Position numbers and translations under genes: made by a program
The notes under the pieces: generated by a model
The model's database searches: none
Told to the model about the DNA's origin: nothing
The model's input: only the letters and a program-made list of their open reading frames with translations
Shown here: one piece after another, positions 16,497 through 23,256 of the stretch
Numbering within the stretch: position 1 is the first letter of the stretch
Layout of the letters: each line of letters begins with the position of its first letter
Source of the DNA: an uncultured Sphingobium sp.
Lineage (GTDB): Bacteria; Pseudomonadota; Alphaproteobacteria; Sphingomonadales; Sphingomonadaceae
Direction of reading: 5' to 3'
Assembly: GCA_913773715.1 (NCBI GenBank)
Contig: CAJYHD010000291.1
Coordinates: 1-23,256, forward strand
Length of the DNA stretch: 23,256 nt

Positions 16497-17671
16497 CCCA
16501 AACCCTTCTTCCGCTCGCTACCGATAGCTGGGACGCGGCCGAATTCGCAGCGATCGATCGCGTCGTCGCGTCCCGGCAGTTTTCGATGAGCCATGAAGTC
16601 GCGGCATTCGAGCGCGATGCCGCGGCGCATTTCGGCACCCGTCACGCCCTGATGGTGAACTCCGGTTCGTCGGCCAACCTCGTGGCGGTTGCCGGGCTCG
16701 TCTATCATCCGGACTCGCTCCTGAAGCCGGGTGACGAGGTACTGGTGCCCGCCGTATCGTGGAGCACCAGTTACTATCCCTTCCACCAGCTCCGCCTAAA
16801 GCTGCGGTTCGTCGACATCGACCCCGATACGCTGAACCTCGATCTCGATCTGCTGGAACAGGCGTTGACCAGCGATACCCGCGCGGTTCTGGCCGTCAAT
16901 CTGCTCGGCAATCCGGTCGATCTGCCGCGGCTCGCGGCATTTTGCGAAGCACATGGATTGATCCTGATCGAGGATAATTGTGAGTCGATGGGCGCGATGA
17001 TCGGCGGGCGCCAGGCGGGCACCTTCGGTCGCTGCGGTACGTTCAGTACGTTCTTTTCCCACCATATTTCGACAATGGAAGGCGGCTTCGTCGTTACCGA
17101 CGATACCCGTCTCCATAACACGATGATCTCGTTGCGCGCACACGGATGGGTCCGTGGGCAGCCCGAGGATTCACATCTGCAAGTGTCCAGCGATCCATTT
17201 GAACGGATGTTTCGCTTCGTGCTGCCGGGCTATAATTTGCGACCGCTGGAGATGTCGGGCGCAATAGGGCAGGAGCAGTTGAAGAAACTGCCGATGATCG
17301 TCGCAGAACGCCGAGCCAACGCAGAACGCTTTGTGACGGCATGCGGCGGCATCCCAGGCATCCGACTACAACAGGAAACCGGCGAGAGTTCGTGGTTCGG
17401 CTTCGCGTTCATCCTAGAGGGACATCTGTCGGATCGCAGAGCCGAGCTCGTCGCCCGACTATCAGCGGCCGGTATTGAATGCCGTCCGGTGGTGGCCGGC
17501 AACTTTACCAAAAATCCCGTCGTGACGTTGCTGGACCACAGCATCGCAGGATCGCTGGACGTCGCCGAGGCCATCGACCGTAACGGTCTTTTCGTGGGCA
17601 ATCATCACTTCCCGATCGGCGATCAGATCGGCCAGCTCGGCGCCATCCTGCAGGATTTTGCCAAGCGTTAA
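16493..17671 (+). CDS. colD: GDP-4-keto-6-deoxy-D-mannose 3-dehydratase (ColD)
   Basis: PLP-dependent 3-dehydratase of the DegT/DnrJ/EryC1 fold, 392 residues. It removes the C3 hydroxyl of GDP-4-keto-6-deoxy-D-mannose using glutamate as amino donor. The decisive feature is FFSHHISTMEGG (187-198): where aminotransferases of this fold carry the PLP-binding lysine, this protein has histidine (H190), as in E. coli ColD H188. Other ColD-like stretches are PAVSWSTSYYP (86-96), NLLGNPVDLP (136-145), EDNCESMGA (160-168), a run containing QETGESSWFGF, then AGIECRPVVAGNF and NGLFVGNH. A perosamine synthase (lysine enzyme) is therefore excluded. ATG 16493 overlaps the colC stop (ATGA). The gene ends at a strong hairpin shared with the convergent fnlA. 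Confidence 0.95.
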   Translation: MTQTLLPLATDSWDAAEFAAIDRVVASRQFSMSHEVAAFERDAAAHFGTRHALMVNSGSSANLVAVAGLVYHPDSLLKPGDEVLVPAVSWSTSYYPFHQLRLKLRFVDIDPDTLNLDLDLLEQALTSDTRAVLAVNLLGNPVDLPRLAAFCEAHGLILIEDNCESMGAMIGGRQAGTFGRCGTFSTFFSHHISTMEGGFVVTDDTRLHNTMISLRAHGWVRGQPEDSHLQVSSDPFERMFRFVLPGYNLRPLEMSGAIGQEQLKKLPMIVAERRANAERFVTACGGIPGIRLQQETGESSWFGFAFILEGHLSDRRAELVARLSAAGIECRPVVAGNFTKNPVVTLLDHSIAGSLDVAEAIDRNGLFVGNHHFPIGDQIGQLGAILQDFAKR

Positions 17672-17676
17672 GCGAG

Positions 17677-17703
17677 GCGCCGGAAGCATCACGCTTCCGG
17701 CGC
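17677..17703. terminator. Perfect 11-bp hairpin between convergent colD and fnlA
   Basis: GCGCCGGAAGC and its exact complement GCTTCCGGCGC flank a 5-nt loop (ATCAC). The hairpin begins 5 nt after the colD stop and overlaps the last four codons and stop of fnlA, so it can work for both strands. No T-run follows on either side; a bidirectional terminator or mRNA-end stabiliser is inferred. Confidence 0.65.
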
Positions 17704-18723
17704 AGCATCCTTGCCTTGCAAGACGGCCTGCATGAATGGAAGGGTTAGAAGAAGCTCCTTCGTTCCTTCAAGGTCCAACCGCCGCGTGTTGTGAGAGTTG
17801 TAGTCGATGGCTTCCGAGATGCTCGTTTCGCCCTCGACAAAGTACTTCGCATAGTTGAGGTCGCGCAGGTCGGGGGGGATGCGATAATAATCGCCAAGAT
17901 CCTGTGCCGTGGCCATCTCTTCACGGGTCAAAAGCGTCTCGTAGAGCTTCTCGCCGTGGCGCGTTCCAATGACGTTGATCGGATGATCCGTCACGCCCAT
18001 CAGTTCGGCGATGGCGCGTGCCACGGTGCCGACGGTTGATGCAGGTGCCTTCTGGACGAAGATATCGCCGTTGTTGCCATGCTGGAACGCGTAGAGCACC
18101 AACTCAACCGCGTCGTCCAGCGACATCATGAAGCGCGTCATTGCAGGATCGGTGACGGTGATCGGCTGGCCGCTGCGCACCTGATTGACAAACAGCGGGA
18201 TGACCGAGCCGCGCGACGCCATTACGTTGCCGTAGCGGGTGCCGCAGATCATGCCGCCCTGGAGACGCGGCAGACGCGACTTGGCCACCATGACCTTTTC
18301 CATCAACGCCTTCGACATGCCCATCGCGTTGATCGGATACACTGCCTTGTCGGTGCTGAGGCAAATTACCCGCGATACGCCATTGGCTACCGCAGCTTCC
18401 AATACGTTGGCAGTGCCATGAATATTCGTCTGCACGGCCTCCAGCGGGTGGAATTCGCATGAGGGCACTTGCTTGAGTGCCGCGGCATGGAAGATGAAAT
18501 CCACATCCCGTGTCGCGTTGCTGATCGCCACGGGATCGCGGACATCGCCGATGATGAAGCGCAGCTTGTCGCTGCGGTACATCGATCGCATGTCATCCTG
18601 CTTCTTCTCGTCCCGGCTGAAGATACGAATTTCGCCGATGTCGCTGTCGAGGAAGCGGCGCAAGACGGCGCTGCCAAACGATCCGGTGCCACCTGAAATG
18701 AGAAGTGTCTTATCCTTGAACAT
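17689..18723 (-). CDS. fnlA: UDP-GlcNAc 4,6-dehydratase/5-epimerase (FnlA/WbjB/WbvB/CapE type)
   Basis: First step of the UDP-L-FucNAc or UDP-L-QuiNAc route: 4,6-dehydration of UDP-GlcNAc with C5 inversion. 344 residues, the family length. Seen: GGTGSFG (11-17), FSRDEKKQDDMR (35-46), HAAALKQVPSCEFHP (79-93), STDKAVYPINAMGMSK (123-138) with the M134-x3-K138 pair that replaces Y-x3-K in this dehydratase group, RYGNVMASRGS (163-173), MTRFMMSL, IFVQKAPA and the YNSHNTRRL tail typical of WbjB/CapE. The start at 18723 gives the normal N-terminus; a GTG at 18771 would add a proline/serine-rich leader of 16 residues. Its reductase and 2-epimerase partners are in block 2. Last gene of block 4, 78 bp after a glycosyltransferase gene. 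Confidence 0.93.
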   Translation of the reverse strand: MFKDKTLLISGGTGSFGSAVLRRFLDSDIGEIRIFSRDEKKQDDMRSMYRSDKLRFIIGDVRDPVAISNATRDVDFIFHAAALKQVPSCEFHPLEAVQTNIHGTANVLEAAVANGVSRVICLSTDKAVYPINAMGMSKALMEKVMVAKSRLPRLQGGMICGTRYGNVMASRGSVIPLFVNQVRSGQPITVTDPAMTRFMMSLDDAVELVLYAFQHGNNGDIFVQKAPASTVGTVARAIAELMGVTDHPINVIGTRHGEKLYETLLTREEMATAQDLGDYYRIPPDLRDLNYAKYFVEGETSISEAIDYNSHNTRRLDLEGTKELLLTLPFMQAVLQGKDAAPEA

Positions 18724-18743
18724 GATCGACCTATGCAACGAAC

Positions 18744-18768
18744 GGGGGGAAGAAGGAAAGGAAGGAGG
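18744..18768 (+). repeat. 25-nt polypurine tract in the fnlA leader
   Basis: Every base from 18744 to 18768 on the + strand is A or G. On the minus strand this is a pyrimidine-only leader segment about 20 nt upstream of the fnlA start. It could limit RNA structure near the start or sequester purine-rich sites; no function is shown. Confidence 0.5.
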
Positions 18769-18801
18769 CACGGCGTATGATGCGGCGGTAAGAGGCGCCC
18801 A

Positions 18802-19935
18802 TCAGGCTGACGGTCCCTTTACGACTGACAGGATCGCCTCCCATGTTCGCCGGCCGGCATCTTCCCACGTGTAGCGCTCCGATTGTTGCCTAGCGGCTTT
18901 TGCCACCCGGGCACGATGCGCTTCGTCGTCCAGAAGTTTGGTCAGCGCCGCGGCGACCGCCGGAATGTCATAGGGGGCGACATAATCTAGCTCCGGCCCT
19001 CCAAGCTCAGGCATCGGCTGTCGATCCGAGATCAGCATCGGACGACCGACGCGCATCAACTCCAGCATGATATTAGGGCAGTTTTCGCATGCCGACATGA
19101 AGACGTTGAGGGTTGCTCGTTCCGCGAGATCGAAGACCTGATCGTGGCGGATCTCGCCTAACAGGACGACATCATTCTCGAGGCCGTTTCGCTTGATCGC
19201 GTCACGAACGGCATCCGCATAGGCGCCAACGGCCGGGCCGGCCAATACAAGCTTTTCAACGGTAATGCGCTCACGACGCATCAGCGCCCAGGCCTCAACC
19301 AACTCGATTTGTGCCTTGTAGACGTCGAGGATGGACAAATAGAGAACGAAGTGTTCCGGCAGGCGATCGACGAGCACCGGGGCCAGCGTGGCGGTTGTTG
19401 GCGTGACGCCATGCGGAATGACAGCGGCGACACCGCGGCGCTTGACGCGCGCATCAATCACCTCACGTGCGTAATCGGAGATGAAGATTACCAGATCGGC
19501 CTTGCGGAAGGCATGTGACTGGACAAATTTCAACAGCCAGTGACGAAATCGCATCCAGCCAAGCGGATAGCGCCGCGCCGCTTCGAGATCGAAGGGCAAC
19601 ATGTTGCGGAATGCCACAGCCTTTTTGACGCGAGGTGGCAGCCGCATGTCGAAACTGCCACCGGCAAAATATGCCAGATCATAGTCATGGCGGGCTGGCC
19701 ACAGCCATCGGAAGTAGATTGATCCCATCAGAAAACGAGGGATCGGTCGAACCGTCCAGCCCGGCGCGCGCACCCATTCGACATCGGGATGGGATGGCAA
19801 ACCGTCGATGGGCGTCGCAGAAAGAAGCGCGAGATGATGGCCTTGCCCGCTTGGAAACGCCTTAACGACGTGCCGCAGATAGGTGAGGCCGCCGCCCCTG
19901 CGGGCGGACAGGGCACTGAGCAGAATGCGAGCCAC
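18802..19935 (-). CDS. GT4 family glycosyltransferase
   Basis: GT-B enzyme of 377 residues from the GTG start. Seen: an N-terminal donor/acceptor loop SARRGGGLTYLRHV (10-23), FISDYAREVI (151-160), IPHGVTP (173-179), YLSILDVYKAQIELVEAW (199-216) where GT4 proteins keep their hinge strand, and the E-x7-E motif with E284 and E292 in SACENCPNIMLELMRVGRPML. The position of this motif in a full-length domain suggests an active enzyme. The donor is unknown; GDP- or UDP-sugars made in this cluster are candidates. The GTG at 19935 is 2 bp after the asnB stop. An ATG at 19974 inside asnB would add 13 residues without similarity to the fold, so GTG is preferred. Confidence 0.88.
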   Translation of the reverse strand: MARILLSALSARRGGGLTYLRHVVKAFPSGQGHHLALLSATPIDGLPSHPDVEWVRAPGWTVRPIPRFLMGSIYFRWLWPARHDYDLAYFAGGSFDMRLPPRVKKAVAFRNMLPFDLEAARRYPLGWMRFRHWLLKFVQSHAFRKADLVIFISDYAREVIDARVKRRGVAAVIPHGVTPTTATLAPVLVDRLPEHFVLYLSILDVYKAQIELVEAWALMRRERITVEKLVLAGPAVGAYADAVRDAIKRNGLENDVVLLGEIRHDQVFDLAERATLNVFMSACENCPNIMLELMRVGRPMLISDRQPMPELGGPELDYVAPYDIPAVAAALTKLLDDEAHRARVAKAARQQSERYTWEDAGRRTWEAILSVVKGPSA

Positions 19936-19937
19936 GT

Positions 19938-21803
19938 TTATTCGTCCACCGTGATGCCGTAATGACGTCGCCACAACTCCAGCATCGCGATCTGGTAGAC
20001 CGGGTGGGCGAGCCGATCGGCTGCAAGTCCTCCGGCGAGGAACTTGCGCACCATCTCGGCATCCAAAAGACTATTGTCAGCCGAGGCCGCAATGTCCGCC
20101 AGCAGCGGCTTCCATGGACCGCGCAGCCACGCGGGAAGCGGAATGGAGAAGCCTTGCTTGCGGGTGGTGTCGAACCATGCCGGAAGACGACGCTGCGCCA
20201 GTTGCCGCAGCATCAGCTTGCGGCCGATCGGACTGGCCCGTTGTTCGGGGGCAAGTTGGCTGAAGGCAAATTCGATGATCGCGGGATCCAGCAACGGCGC
20301 GCGTACTTCCAATGAGGTCAGCATGCTCGATCTGTCGACCTTCACCAGAATATCGTCACACATGTAGGTGAGATAATCGAGTGCCATCGCGCGCTCGCGC
20401 GGTTCGCGCCAACGCGACACCAGATCAGCGCGGTAATCCTCGGCCGCCTGATACGGCACGCCGTGGTGCCGGCCAATCAAGGCCTGTCGGAGCCCCGGTT
20501 CCATGAGACGGGTGACGGTGATCGCCGGGTCGTGGCGATCGAGCAGCCGCAGGACGGTCTTGCGGGCCTTGAAGCCGTAGGGAAGCATGCGATCGGCAAG
20601 CGAGCGCGCGAGCGGCAGATGCTGTATACCGGCACGGCGGGCCCTCATCATGTTCAGCATCCAGCCGTGATGATGATAGCCGCCGAACAGTTCGTCGCCC
20701 CCATCGCCACCCAGTGCGACGGTCGCGCGGCTCCGTACCAACTGGCTGACCATGAAGGTCGGGATCATCGAGCTGTCGGCGATCGGCTCGTCGAACTGCG
20801 CGGCGAAGCGCGGCAGCAGGTCGAATGAATCCGCCTCCACCATCAATTCGATGTGTTCTGTGCCCAGTTCACCTGCCAGCCGCCGTGCAAGCGGGCTTTC
20901 GTCGAAGGCGGCATGTCCCGGGAAACCAATGGTGAAGGTTGTTACCTTGCCCGATACTTGTGCCGCCGTTGCGGCGATCAGGCTGCTGTCCAGACCGCCG
21001 CTCAGCAGGATGCCGACCGGCACGTCTGCGACTAACTGGCGTTGTACCGAGCGATCAAGCAATCCGCCCAGTTCCTCGCTCAAGTCTTCGAACGAGCGGA
21101 CGGGCGCTGCGGGATCGCGTTGGGGCAGCGTCCAATACGGTTCGACCGTAAGCCGATCGTTCGTCAGGTCGTAGCGCAGGAAATGCGCGGCCGGCAGCTT
21201 GGCGTAACCGGCAAGAAGGCACAGCCCTCGTGGGACATAGCCATAAGCGAGGTAATGATCCAGCGCGACCGGATCGGCGCGGCGCGGCATCGCGGGATGC
21301 TGCAGCAGCATCTTCAGCTCGGAGCCGAACGCCAGCCCGCGATCGGCATGACGATAGAAGAACGGCTTTTCGCCGGCCCGGTCGCGCGCCGCGAACAGTG
21401 TATGCTCGACCTTGTCGTAAATGGCGAAGGCAAACATGCCGGCCAATCGGGGCAGGGCGTCCGCTCCCCAGTGGCGATAGGCCGCGAGCAGGACTTCCGT
21501 ATCGCTCTCGGTCGCGAAATCGTGCCCGGCCGAGCGCAATTCCTCCCGCAGTTCGCGGAAGTTGTAGATCTCACCGTTGAAGGTGATGACATAGCGTCCG
21601 TCGGGCGAATGCATCGGCTGATGCCCGCCCTCACTCAGGTCGATGATCGCAAGACGACGATGGCCAAGCCCTACGCGCCTGTCTTCGGACAGCCACGACC
21701 CCGCGCCATCGGGGCCACGATGCTCGGCTGCGTCGCGCATGGCGTCCAGCAGCGGGGGGGTGATCGGCGTCGTGGCCGAAAGATAGCCGGTAATGCCGCA
21801 CAT
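19938..21803 (-). CDS. asnB: AsnB-type glutamine-dependent amidotransferase
   Basis: Two-domain asparagine synthetase family protein, 621 residues. The N-terminal glutaminase has the nucleophile C2 after Met1, HRGPDG (28-33), HRRLAIIDLS (48-57) and FNGEIYN (75-81). The synthetase domain has the ATP pyrophosphatase loop SGGLDSS (268-274), FDEPIADSS and GGDGGDELFGGY. Both active sites look intact. Within polysaccharide clusters such genes (for example WbpS in P. aeruginosa and WbtH in Francisella) are assigned to converting a uronic acid carboxyl to an amide. The uronate dehydrogenase of this cluster makes the same role plausible, but free asparagine synthesis cannot be excluded. Co-transcribed with the next GT4 gene (2-bp gap). 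It follows a 423-bp stretch without a gene, so it may have its own promoter there. Confidence 0.93.
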   Translation of the reverse strand: MCGITGYLSATTPITPPLLDAMRDAAEHRGPDGAGSWLSEDRRVGLGHRRLAIIDLSEGGHQPMHSPDGRYVITFNGEIYNFRELREELRSAGHDFATESDTEVLLAAYRHWGADALPRLAGMFAFAIYDKVEHTLFAARDRAGEKPFFYRHADRGLAFGSELKMLLQHPAMPRRADPVALDHYLAYGYVPRGLCLLAGYAKLPAAHFLRYDLTNDRLTVEPYWTLPQRDPAAPVRSFEDLSEELGGLLDRSVQRQLVADVPVGILLSGGLDSSLIAATAAQVSGKVTTFTIGFPGHAAFDESPLARRLAGELGTEHIELMVEADSFDLLPRFAAQFDEPIADSSMIPTFMVSQLVRSRATVALGGDGGDELFGGYHHHGWMLNMMRARRAGIQHLPLARSLADRMLPYGFKARKTVLRLLDRHDPAITVTRLMEPGLRQALIGRHHGVPYQAAEDYRADLVSRWREPRERAMALDYLTYMCDDILVKVDRSSMLTSLEVRAPLLDPAIIEFAFSQLAPEQRASPIGRKLMLRQLAQRRLPAWFDTTRKQGFSIPLPAWLRGPWKPLLADIAASADNSLLDAEMVRKFLAGGLAADRLAHPVYQIAMLELWRRHYGITVDE

Positions 21804-22226
21804 CGTCTTATGCCTTCGCCTTGCTGCCGCGTCCGGCGTGGAGGCCCTGTCGGGGCTCTGCGAGTGTCATGGAATAGCTTCGTTCGAAACGATGCCATGC
21901 TGCGGACCTTGTTCGCAGTTGGCGACGGACGAGGGACTGGAGGTCGGTAATTCCCGATCGGTCCCGCTCACATGACTGACTCTTCACGAAAGAAGCAGGC
22001 TCACCTTGTACAAAACACCTTGCCCCCCGGAGGGCGGCGATCTTTACAATCCAGCCTGTCATCGACACGACCCCGGACATGGAATGGATTGCGAGATGCC
22101 CGATGCGATGTCGTCGCTTGGGCGTCAACCGCTTCCACGATGGTGCTGATTGACTTGGCCCGTCATCCGGACGTGGGTCATCATCACGATCCTCACACAG
22201 ATCGGGGCGACGCACTCCCATGCCGC
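21804..22226. other. Intergenic stretch between wzy and asnB with no convincing gene
   Basis: About 423 bp. Open frames of about 100-140 codons exist on both strands but are rich in Arg, Ser and His, have no recognisable domain and no good ribosome site. A short GC inverted repeat (GCCCTCC next to GGGGGGC on the minus strand, about 22021-22035) lies in the middle. TTGACG near 22120 on the minus strand is -35-like but has no good -10. It may hold the asnB leader and promoter, or the remains of a lost gene. Confidence 0.5.
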
Positions 22227-23256
22227 CTAGCGGTCACCGGGTGTCGGCTGAAACGGTGGCGCGATTTCACGATCACCGCGACGTAGCAGGGATGAGAGCA
22301 GCACGCAGAGAAGAATTGCCGGGGCAAGCTGGAAGAAGAAACGTCCGAACAGGGTGAAAGTCGTATCACGAAAACTCTGATACACCGAAATGGCGACCCA
22401 GACATAGATGATGTACGTCCAGATCGAATGGCGTTTCGTCAAAGTGTTCAAAACCCCGCTAAGAACGGCTCCCAAGGCCAGGCCTCGGATCAATGCCGGT
22501 ATGAAGCCTCCGCTCAATGCCGCTTCGGCCAGCATGCCGAACGCAAACCCGCCGCCTTGCGCCGCATATTCCGGATAGAATGTTGTGACATACCAGCTGG
22601 CTGGATCCACTTTCTCGAACGGCAGGATCTGTTGCGGAACCAGCCGCAGCAAGTCACCCAGCAACAAGGTGCCGCTCATGTCGAGCGACGATCCTGCCAG
22701 GTAGATCTGGCGGATATCGAGCGCGGTGACGAAGACAGCCATGAACTCGGACTGCGCGAATACGCCCGAAAGTGAAGTGGTTCCACCACGCAACGAGCCC
22801 AGGATCAGGAACGTGCCGATGATGAACACAAAAAGCAGAAAAATAACCAGTGGCGAGATGCGTTTGTACAAGTGGTCCCAGCAAACGATCACGGAAAAAG
22901 CGATCAGAACAAGCGGTGTACGAGCGCCGGTCACCACGAGAAAAAGAAAAAAGCTCATGACAAGCAATATCGCCAAGGCGCTGAATTTTCTGGCTGTGAA
23001 GTAATAAATCAAAAGGCCGAACAGAGAAACGTAAAACAGATTGTTTAGGATATTGAAGATCTGTATGACAAAGACCGGTAGCGACTGGATCAGGAGATAC
23101 TCGTCGCCATAATCCCCGCCGCCGCCCCCGGCCAGGCGCAATCCTACCTGGACCATGAAGGCCAGCCCGAACATCAGCCACAGGGTGACCATGACATGAG
23201 GGCCGGGCAGTTCGAGTGCTGGCATTCGTGGCGTGCGGATCAATAGATAGGTGGCG
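22227..23256 (-). CDS. wzy: O-antigen/oligosaccharide repeat-unit polymerase (Wzy-like), 5' end off the window
   Basis: 342 residues are visible; the frame stays open through the right edge, so the true start is outside. A TTG near 23243 is inside a continuing hydrophobic reading frame and is not taken as the start. The protein is almost wholly membrane helices with one large soluble loop (roughly the stretch from SLRGG to YPEYAAQGGG), the usual layout of Wzy polymerases, which join repeat units on the periplasmic side. GARTPL at the end of a helix and the later EAALSGG plus FRDTTF near the C-terminal helices are seen often in this loosely conserved family. A run of five glycines (AGGGGGDYGDEY) marks an early loop. 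Identity rests on topology and context; Wzy proteins share little sequence. It is more AT-rich than the neighbouring enzyme genes, as is common for wzy. Confidence 0.8.
   Translation of the reverse strand, partial: ATYLLIRTPRMPALELPGPHVMVTLWLMFGLAFMVQVGLRLAGGGGGDYGDEYLLIQSLPVFVIQIFNILNNLFYVSLFGLLIYYFTARKFSALAILLVMSFFLFLVVTGARTPLVLIAFSVIVCWDHLYKRISPLVIFLLFVFIIGTFLILGSLRGGTTSLSGVFAQSEFMAVFVTALDIRQIYLAGSSLDMSGTLLLGDLLRLVPQQILPFEKVDPASWYVTTFYPEYAAQGGGFAFGMLAEAALSGGFIPALIRGLALGAVLSGVLNTLTKRHSIWTYIIYVWVAISVYQSFRDTTFTLFGRFFFQLAPAILLCVLLSSLLRRGDREIAPPFQPTPGDR

Noticed and set aside
16493..17671. Perosamine synthase or other sugar aminotransferase
   Set aside because: The PLP lysine is replaced by histidine in a ColD-like context, so transamination with a stable internal aldimine is not expected.
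18783..18793. JUMPstart/ops-like element (GCGGCGGTAAG)
   Set aside because: It differs from the ops core GGCGGTAG and lies on the wrong strand, in front of no gene.
21042..21950. 302-codon open frame on the + strand
   Set aside because: Antisense to the intact asnB gene and without recognisable domains or ribosome site.
21808..22221. 137-codon frame on the minus strand between wzy and asnB
   Set aside because: Composition rich in Arg and Ser, no domain, no good ribosome site. A tiny gene cannot be excluded but is not supported.

Overview
The window is GC-rich, densely coded DNA from an alphaproteobacterium, most likely a sphingomonad (Sphingomonas or a relative). That assignment is an inference from base composition, overlapping start/stop codons and the style of the large autotransporter-like protein; there is no rRNA or other taxonomic marker. 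No tRNA, rRNA, insertion sequence, CRISPR array or phage gene was seen.

Bases 1-4594 (minus strand) hold the first ~1,530 residues of a giant secreted beta-helix protein whose 3' end lies outside the window. From 4853 to the right edge the window is one surface-polysaccharide (O-antigen or capsule/exopolysaccharide) cluster of the Wzx/Wzy type, in four strand blocks. Block 1 (+, 4853-8553) has the initiating sugar-phosphate transferase, a TviB/WbpO-type nucleotide-sugar 6-dehydrogenase and a UDP-uronate 4-epimerase. Block 2 (-, 14333-8629) has a CgeB-like glycosyltransferase, the flippase Wzx, a WbuB-like glycosyltransferase, an RmlD-like reductase and a WbjD/FnlC-type 2-epimerase. Block 3 (+, 14508-17671) has gmd, colC and colD, the GDP-L-colitose route from GDP-mannose. 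Block 4 (-, from the right edge to 17689) has the polymerase Wzy (cut by the edge), an AsnB-type amidotransferase, a GT4 glycosyltransferase and a FnlA/WbjB/WbvB-type 4,6-dehydratase.

Together the genes predict a repeat unit built by one initiating transferase and three glycosyltransferases. It should contain the 3,6-dideoxyhexose L-colitose, a 2-acetamido-2,6-dideoxy-L-hexose (L-QuiNAc better supported than L-FucNAc), and a uronic or hexosaminuronic acid that AsnB may turn into an amide. GDP-mannose synthesis, chain-length control and export genes are not in the window. The L-amino-sugar pathway is split between blocks 2 and 4, with the colitose operon between them on the opposite strand, as if a cassette had entered an older minus-strand operon.

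Small-scale structure of note: a perfect 18-nt palindrome in the wzx-wbuB gap, an 11-bp perfect hairpin between the convergent colD and fnlA genes, a 25-nt polypurine tract in the fnlA leader, GTG starts in 4-nt GTGA overlaps, and a 423-bp stretch upstream of asnB with no convincing gene.
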